From Lottia gigantea (Eukaryota; Mollusca; Gastropoda; Lottiidae): DNA of 64,000 nucleotides. Position 1 is the stretch's first letter, and each line of letters begins with the position of its first letter. The notes beneath the pieces are model-generated. The model worked only from the letters and a program-made list of their open reading frames with translations, was not told where the DNA came from and did no database searches. The position numbers were made by a program, and so were the translations under genes. The stretch lies in NCBI RefSeq assembly GCF_000327385.1, contig NW_008706849.1, positions 495,643 through 559,642 of the forward strand, written 5' to 3'. Below, one piece after another: positions 57,522-64,000 of this stretch.

Positions 57522-60100
57522 ATGACCAACATTGCTCAAGCAAGAATAAAGAGAGAATTTAAAGAAGTTGTCAAAAGTGACGAGGTAGTTTTATACCCAC
57601 AAGTAGTTCATAGAATGAGGGATTTAAACGGGAGGGATGAAGAAATATTGAATGAATGAAGTTTTACGTCGGACCTTTTTTGCACTAGATTTAGTTATTA
57701 TAAGATGATCATTGACAATATCATGCGATATATAATGAGGAAAATATCTTCATACTATCTTGTATGTTAGGGGCGTATCTAGAAAGTGCATGAGGACTTG
57801 TGAGGGGCTAAAATTGACTAGTGTCTCTCCAAATGGAGGCCCCCCCCCCCCCCTCCCCCTCCCCCTCCCCCCAGAAGCCAATGGTCTGAGATGAATTTTG
57901 AGCATTTAGAGAGCTTAATTCATTTCACTTCAGGCCAGAGGGGAGACTAGAATGGACGTCCCCTAATTACGCTAATGTATGCAGGTATTGTATTATATTG
58001 ATGTATTCTTTTCAGTTTTGATAACTATGTGCAACCTCGCCGCCTTGTGACAAAATTATATTGTCCAAAAAGTCAGAAGATGATTCTTGTTGGAAATTAC
58101 ATCATATTCATGAGACATCAGACAAGCACTTAGTTGTTGTGACATTTTGCTTATATTTAAGGTTGCTGCCTGTAACATTACATTAGAATTAGTTGATGAT
58201 AAGTATAATGAATTAATAGGTAAAATAGCTGGGCCGCCAGATACACCATATGCTGAAGGTACATTCTGTTTAGAAATTAGAATACCAGAAACATACCCTT
58301 TTAATCCACCAATAGTAAGTATTTTTAATTGAAAAACCATCAGATCTTTGACTGTTGATGTACGTTTGTATACCTGAATGTGTATGATTTATCAATTTCT
58401 GTAATTTAGGTAAATGAAACTGATCGGTTGTTACAGTTAATTGCAGATATGTTTAACTATTTAGCTATTTACAAGGAGACATTGAAGGTTTTATTTTTAG
58501 TACTTTAACTTTCATTTAAAATCTTTTATTGTAGGTTAAATTTTTAACTAAAATATGGCATCCCAATATAAGTTCAGTTACTGGTGCTATTTGTCTAGAT
58601 ATTTTAAAAGATCAATGGTAAGTTGGTGACATAGTGTGTGATATGATAAAATCGAAGGTTAAAGAGATTGTAAAGAGGTTTTTCTAAAATTGTTCATGTG
58701 TATTGGGGACACTGACAGCATCAATTTGCATCATTCTAATTTTAATTCAGACATCTGTGGTTCCTTCAATTCTGCTAAAACTCTTTTTTTATTCCCCAAA
58801 TCAGTTGCAGAAAAATTGGACATAAAAATTTATTCATTTCAATTTATTTCTCTTTTTTATTTGATTACATGTATTATCTGAACAATATGTGCCTGTATCA
58901 CAATAATTGCTGGATTAGAGTCATAATCAATTGGCATTTGTTAAAAGCTGCAGAGTCCTCTATCAAGTTTCTTGACTATGAATGGTCTGTTACAAAGCTC
59001 TGGCTATTTTTATTACCTACACAATTAAATCATTTCTTGTTGATATGTTTTCTATTGGTTGCTTCACTCCAACTCAGATCCAAAGCTATTTTAACCTATA
59101 GATGTTTACAATTTCAACCAATCAAAAAACATTTCAGGGCGGCTGCAATGACATTACGGACAGTTTTATTATCATTACAAGCATTATTAGCAGCTGCAGA
59201 ACCAGATGATCCACAAGATGCTGTGGTAGCACAACAATATAAGGAAAATTACTCAATATTTGAAAAAACTGCTAAACATTGGACAGCAGTTTATGCAGGA
59301 GGTAAGTGAGAGACAACTATCTTTTACAACTTAGCTTCTTAAACAGACAGGTTTGCTATCTATCTATGAAGATGAAAATAAGCATTGTATATATATTTGG
59401 TTCCAGGTCCCAAATCATGTCCAGAATTAGATTCAAAGATTACATCCTTAAAAAATATGGGCTTTGATGAGGTAAGTCAAATATTGTTTCAGTTTTATTG
59501 AAATATGACTGCATCTGCTTGACCTCAATTCTTTTCAGATTCTAGATTTATTCAAGGAAATGAAATTTGTAACAGAATATTATGGATTGGCCTTATTTCA
59601 ATCAATATTAAGTTTATTCCAGATCACTGCTTTAATATTTCTATAGCACTCTACCATTGATGTATTGAGCACAATTTAATAAAGAAAATATTTTGTTATT
59701 GTAAATGCAATAGTAATAAATATCCGTACAAGCAAGACAATTCTGTTAATCAAAATCGCCTCCAAAGTATGGCAAAATCGAGAATAAAAGTTGTATAGTA
59801 GTGGACTCCTCCTAAAAGAAGTACTATAAGGTATTTTGAAAAGAGTAAGCATGGTCTGCTTTTCGCACGATTGTATAGTGTATTCTGTATCTGACTGAAT
59901 CAGAAAAGTAGGACGTAAGACTCCATTCATTTCATTTTCATTTCATTTCTGACTGAATGCTTTCTGCTGCTGATGTAATTTTGAATGAAAATATTTTACT
60001 TTTTGAGATTTATTTATTCTTTTTTTAGAATCAAGCTCGAGCTGCATTATCTTCTAAAGGATGGGATATAGAACGTGCCACGGAATATTTAATAAATTAA
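57522..60100 (+). CDS. UBE2K: Ubiquitin-conjugating enzyme E2 K (E2-25K), six exons
   Basis: E2 enzyme that takes ubiquitin from E1 and builds Lys48-linked chains. Exons: 57522-57584, 58162-58314, 58535-58617, 59138-59301, 59407-59471, 60029-60100. All introns are GT-AG with consistent phases; the product is 199 residues (human 200). It starts MTNIAQARIKREFKEV. The UBC fold covers about 4-155: AGPPDTPY at 44-51, PETYPFNPP about 63-71, HPN at 81-83 and the catalytic cysteine Cys92 in GAICLDIL, followed by DQW (98-100) and LLSLQALLAAAEPDDPQ. The C-terminal UBA domain (about 160-199) contains MGF at 172-174 and ends ERATEYLIN. It is unbroken and strongly conserved. Intron 1 holds a C-rich repeat and intron 3 half of a family B element. 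Confidence 0.97.
57765..57965. repeat. Family H repeat in UBE2K intron 1
   Basis: Inverse copy of 37990-38215, with ggggcgtatctagaaagtgc at one end and the C-rich tract in the middle. Confidence 0.65.
57840..57872 (+). repeat. C-rich tract (i-motif / G-quadruplex potential) in UBE2K intron 1
   Basis: Four or more C runs of at least five bases separated by single T; the opposite strand is a strong G-quadruplex candidate. It lies within a family H repeat copy. Confidence 0.85.
58659..58782. mobile_element. Family B left half in UBE2K intron 3
   Basis: ttaaagagattgtaaagagg through cagacatctgtggttccttc; right arm missing. Confidence 0.75.
59795..59880. repeat. Family J repeat, copy 2, in UBE2K intron 5
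   Basis: gtagtggactcctcctaaaa and ttttgaaaagagtaagcatg; inverse of the 25620 copy. Confidence 0.55.
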
Positions 60101-60149
60101 TATATATATACATACAGACTTATAGAGAACTATTTTCATTATCTTTCAA

Positions 60150-60245
60150 AATGGCCTGGAAATTTACTTTAAATTCACCACTGAATTTGTACTTTCTTTG
60201 ATATTTCCAATGATTACAATGGTATGCTGCAAATTTCCAGGCCAA
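60150..60245 (+). repeat. Inverted repeat in the UBE2K 3' UTR
   Basis: The arm tggcctggaaattt is matched by aaatttccaggcca about 65 bp downstream, giving a perfect 14-bp stem just after the stop codon. It could fold in the mRNA or be a small mobile-element relic. Confidence 0.7.
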
Positions 60246-60413
60246 AAAAGAGTGGTCTTGTGTGCCTCTGATTGTTGACTTTACTGGATGATGTAGACTA
60301 CAGAAATTTATCTATTGGAGTGAGATCCAGTCCTATTTCAACATATATAAATCATGTGTGAATGGAACCAATATTTCTACAGAAATATTTCTGATTTATT
60401 TCGTTATAGTCTG

Positions 60414-60419
60414 ATTAAA
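60414..60419 (+). terminator. Candidate polyadenylation signal of UBE2K
   Basis: ATTAAA about 315 nt after the stop codon. A canonical AATAAA lies further on at 61839-61844, so the 3' UTR may be about 0.35 kb or about 1.75 kb. Confidence 0.35.
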
Positions 60420-60527
60420 CTAAGAATCATAAACATGATTATATGCTAAAATAGGATAGAAAACAATCATTGTTAAAATCATGATTATCTACATTACACT
60501 ACAATAGCTACTGTTCTTGTATCTTGG

Positions 60528-60765
60528 AAGATTGCAGTATTTGATAAGATCATACGCTACTGAATAAGCCAATTAGAGCTGCCTACAGAAACTCTGTAAA
60601 CAAGAAGCTGTAATGTTTACAGTTTTGCTGTCAAGGGCTCTGATTGGCTGTATTTGCAGACGTGCAGTCCAATCAATCTGTGATAAATGAAAGGTGGTTA
60701 TTGTAGTCAAGGTATGTAACAAAGACAAAGTTATGTAATACCTTGACCATTATGAAGATGAGCTG
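60528..60765. mobile_element. Family C MITE downstream of UBE2K
   Basis: Shares gctctgattggctgtatttg, cagtccaatcaatctg and ggtggttattgtagtcaagg. If the long UBE2K 3' UTR is used, this copy is transcribed with it. Confidence 0.7.
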
Positions 60766-61454
60766 CCAAAAAAATATGCTGTATTCAAGTCTACAATTAC
60801 AAAATTCATTATAAAAAAATAACAAAGATATTTTAATCCCCATACTGAATGATCAATATTTTTTTCTGCCCACACATAGTTTGGACAATGGGCGTAGATT
60901 GTAATCACCCTTTGACCCTGTCCATTCACAATTGGCTTGGGCGACAATTCTTTACAGATTCTTTTGAGTTTTATTTTGTGGGTCAATGTCATTATGAGGA
61001 TGATCCTTTACGATTTTCAGGATGATCTGATAATTTTTCACCAAAATATCATGTCCAACGATATAAGCTACAGACAACAATTAGATATAGAATCTTTTGA
61101 CTTTCATATGCCCAGAAGTTTTTTGAAGCATATTGTCATCAGTTCACATTTGGCTCATGCTCACTCTACAGGCTCTATTGATTTTCAATTTGTAGATCAT
61201 TGTCACTATAAAGATTCTTGCAAGTGAACTTAGAAAATTCACTCTATTAGCTATATAGTACAACTTGTGCACACTCTACAGGCAACAATTTCATTCTGCA
61301 TGCCCATACATAGTATAGAAGCATATTGTAGTCTGTACGTCTGTCGATAAAAACCAGTCATGATGCCATGCAATAATGTTTGCTTAAAATTATTTAGACA
61401 AAACACGAACTAAATGTGAATGGATAACAAACAATGATTTATACTTGTAATCAA

Positions 61455-61492
61455 AGCTGCTGGTGGGCGTATATCATCTTGCTTCGCAAGGC
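61455..61492. mobile_element. Family G solitary end
   Basis: ggtgggcgtatatcatcttg then cttcgcaagg matches the element's terminal inverted repeat; no core lies beside it. Confidence 0.45.
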
Positions 61493-62004
61493 TTTCAATT
61501 TGAGCACAGCTAACATGAGAACTGTGGTGTTTGTTGATAGTAAGACTTTACCACTCTGCAACTTGGCAGTTGGATGTTCATCTAGATTGATTTGGAGAGT
61601 CCACATAGCTAATAAGTTTATGTAGTATATTACAAGAAAATTTACCATTTGCATAATGGTTCATGCAACTAACACTTATTGCTTTCTTCAGATATAGGAT
61701 GTCTTTGCAAGACTTAAGCAACTGAGACTTTAGTCCTGAAGTAAATGATTTCACAGTAACTCCTACTTGACTTCTGATTAGTTTAGTTCAGATGTTTCTC
61801 AAAAATGATATTAAATTATAAGTGCCATAGATGTACAAAATAAACAATATGTAAGTCATGTGATTATTGATATTAAATATTGATTATTCAATATACATAG
61901 TTTAACTTTCATTAGCTAATAAGCAGAGAAGATAACAACTAAATTTGTCTAGGTTGAACTAAGGTCCTGAAATTGCACTGCCGTTGGCCTTATTTGTCAG
62001 GTTC

Positions 62005-62298
62005 TATAACACAGTTGGTTAAAGTATTGGTTCTCTATATGACATCATTTGCTTGGTTACGTCAAGGTTTATGGCAGCTGTGGGTTCTGATCTCGAGCAA
62101 CGTGTGATAGTCTGATGACGTTGAATAAGTTATCTACATTCATAATTCTAGTCGACCCAGCTGTAAATGGGTATGGATAATCCGAGAAAGATCAATGCCA
62201 AGAGATTTGGTCAAGAACCAGCTGGTAGAGAGGATTCTTTCCTGTGAACCTAAGTTGTTATCCTTGTAAAATATAGTTGTTTTTTTTCTTTCTTTCAT
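62005..62298 (+). mobile_element. SINE family 1, copy 2, with tRNA-like head
   Basis: Starts with acacagttggttaaagtatt (A-box-like) and has gtgggttctgatctc (B-box-like), then the same central block (cccagctgtaaatgggta) and a tttttttctttctttc tail. The better-preserved copy, showing the family is tRNA-derived. Confidence 0.8.
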
Positions 62299-62843
62299 AT
62301 TAGAGTTTGAAAATGTCTTGTTAAAAATAGTAAATTTGTGTTGATTTTCTCATATTTAGGAAGAAATCTGAATAATACTATTATGAATACCTGCACATGT
62401 GTCGATCAAAGAAATGTGATTGTCTGACAAATTATGGAGTAAACATTCTTCACTGCATATGAAACAATTATTAAGTCTCTCAAGAGGGAAAACCCCATTT
62501 TCAAATTTTCACTGCAGTATTTCACTGAAAAATCAATCGACACCAAAATTTAGTAAGTAAATTAGATCATTTGTTTATTTTAATCACTGTTTTTTACTTC
62601 ATTTATCAAATTTTACTAATGTAAATTAAAACACATGGTTCAACAGTACTGATAGTCTAAGAATGACTAAACATTGATGAAAATATATGCATTGAAACAT
62701 ATATAATATTATCTTAAAATTTGTTTTTAGGCAATTTTTCAGCCAAAATTTTGGTCGTCTTCAGGAATATTTTAGAGGGAAGTGTGTATTAATGAAAACA
62801 TACAAAGCTTTATATTTCTTTCAAAACAAAGTTATTTTCAGTG

Positions 62844-63126
62844 GTTTTTTTTAAAACTGTATGTGTGTCATTGACTCTGATAGATAGAATCAATTTGCAC
62901 CATTTCAATTTTCAATCAGACGTCTGTAGTTCTTGCAATTCCACTAAAATTAGGCGTTTTATGACATCACTAATTCCAAGGTTCTTGCAACTTGATCCAT
63001 AGTGGCATCATAAAAAGTTTTAGTAGAATTGCAAGAACCACAGACGTGTGATTGGAAATTGGAATGATGAAAATCCGTTCTATCAGTGTTCCTGATACAC
63101 TTAAAACCTCTTTACAATCCCTTCAA
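62844..63126. mobile_element. Family B fold-back MITE
   Basis: Both arms present (cagacgtctgtagttcttgc / gcaagaaccacagacgtgtg); terminal TTAA lost, right end cctctttacaatcccttcaa. Confidence 0.8.
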
Positions 63127-63229
63127 AACATATTTCAATTCATTAAAACAGATCATTAGTGAAATTTGATTTATAAAGTTTGAAGACAATAGACACTTTA
63201 TATCTTTACATACACCTATACATACATTA

Positions 63230-63535
63230 CAGCTACCTTGAAAACAATAGCAACCATTCTTTTATCACAGAAAGCAGGCATTTGATTGGATTGTACGCCA
63301 GTGAATAGGGCCAATCAGGTCTCTTGACAGAAGGACTGATTACATTATAGCATATTGTTTACAGAATTTCTGTTGAGGACTTTGATTGGCTGTATTCTAA
63401 TACGTACAATCCAAACAAATCACAGCATTTACAAATTTCCATGATGCAAGAAAGGTGGCTATTGCAGTCAAGGTATAAGACACAATATGTAATAGCTAAA
63501 CATTCATTGTGAACATGACATCATAGCATGCTAGG
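63230..63535. mobile_element. Family C MITE
   Basis: Shares tttgattggattgtacgcc, gactttgattggctgtattc and ggtggctattgcagtcaagg; about 300 bp, inverted arms recognisable. Confidence 0.75.
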
Positions 63536-64000
63536 ACAGATTAGTGAAGTAAGGAAAATTTTTGTAGCAAAATATATCTGAAACAGATACTTGTAAAAAG
63601 TGTTTTGCTGTATATAGTATGTAATTATTGAAATCTTACTTGAAGGGAATGTCAAGTCTAATTTTCTTATTTCTTAAGCCAGTAGGGCTTTTGGTATTTT
63701 CCAAAAAATGAAAACTATGTAGTCAATTTGGTGCCATTGTAAGGGATATTCAAATATTTGGTTTAACAAATGGGTTGCTGTGGAAATGTATAAAAATTTC
63801 TTTGGCATTCCTTTCATTTATAGAACTTTCTGCCAGCCTGTTTGGGTCTTGTATATTTAAATGGAGAAGTATAAACCAATTGTTTTACTGCTATTAAAAA
63901 GTTTAATGCATTTATATTTTGCCTTCTGATGTTTTCAAAATGATACCCACTTGATTTGTATTGATGGTTGTGCGTTCATATCTGTTCTTGGCAAGCTACT

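Larger units (their letters stand above)
60766..64000. other. 3' flank of UBE2K
   Basis: Possible long 3' UTR to about 61.86 kb, a family G solitary end (61455), SINE (62005), family B (62844) and family C (63230). 62300-62840 and 63536-64000 show nothing recognisable. Confidence 0.55.

Noticed and set aside
62005-62110. tRNA gene from A-box and B-box-like motifs
   Set aside because: No cloverleaf can be drawn with a proper acceptor stem; the sequence continues into a SINE body repeated at 1625.

Overview
This is animal (metazoan) nuclear DNA: AT-rich, gene-poor, with spliced genes, GT-AG introns and dense short interspersed repeats. The repeat content points to a marine lophotrochozoan, most likely a mollusc. 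In particular, elements with GACGGACGGAC-type ends and 'aagtcaagggcaataactc' / 'aagtttcatcagaatcggttg' cores resemble repeats common in molluscan genomes. That is an inference from memory, not a search. There is one assembly gap of 50 N at 11451-11500.

Four protein-coding genes can be reconstructed exon by exon. (1) 3438-6711, minus: a two-exon, 795-residue type I membrane protein with a signal peptide, a very long Ser/Thr-rich mucin-like ectodomain, a small folded membrane-proximal domain, one transmembrane helix and a 165-residue tail. I do not recognise the family. (2) 42480-42992, minus: a two-exon, 49-residue protein that fits TOMM5, a small subunit of the mitochondrial import pore. (3) 49123-56959, minus: ribose-phosphate pyrophosphokinase (PRPS), seven coding exons, exactly 318 residues like the human enzyme. 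(4) 57522-60100, plus: UBE2K/E2-25K, six exons, 199 residues, with catalytic Cys92 and a C-terminal UBA domain. PRPS and UBE2K are head to head with about 0.5 kb between start codons and an ETS-type motif in that interval.

The most interesting point is in PRPS. Two different, fully intact versions of its terminal coding exon lie about 3.1 kb apart (52360-52452 and 49123-49215). Both have good splice acceptors in the right phase, both are 93 nt, and 25 of 30 residues are identical although 19 of those 25 codons differ synonymously. This pattern indicates an old exon duplication with both copies under selection, i.e. two enzyme isoforms differing at the C-terminus beside the allosteric phosphate site. 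The distal exon ends only about 110 bp from a 2.3 kb inverted-repeat element that contains about 12 copies of a 171-bp tandem repeat.

The rest is mostly non-coding: about 35 kb between the membrane-protein gene and the TOMM5-like gene has no convincing exon. It is filled with short DNA-transposon derivatives. Several families have TTAA-flanked ends beginning TTAAAG (A, B, D, E, F); others are family C with long terminal inverted repeats, hAT-like MITEs, and the GACGGACGG family (G). There are also two SINE families, a truncated LINE tail and many minisatellites (24 bp x 33, 34 bp x about 14, 36 bp x about 11, 85 bp x 3, 19 bp x 5). I saw no LTR retroelement, virus-like element, CRISPR array, rRNA or convincing tRNA gene.
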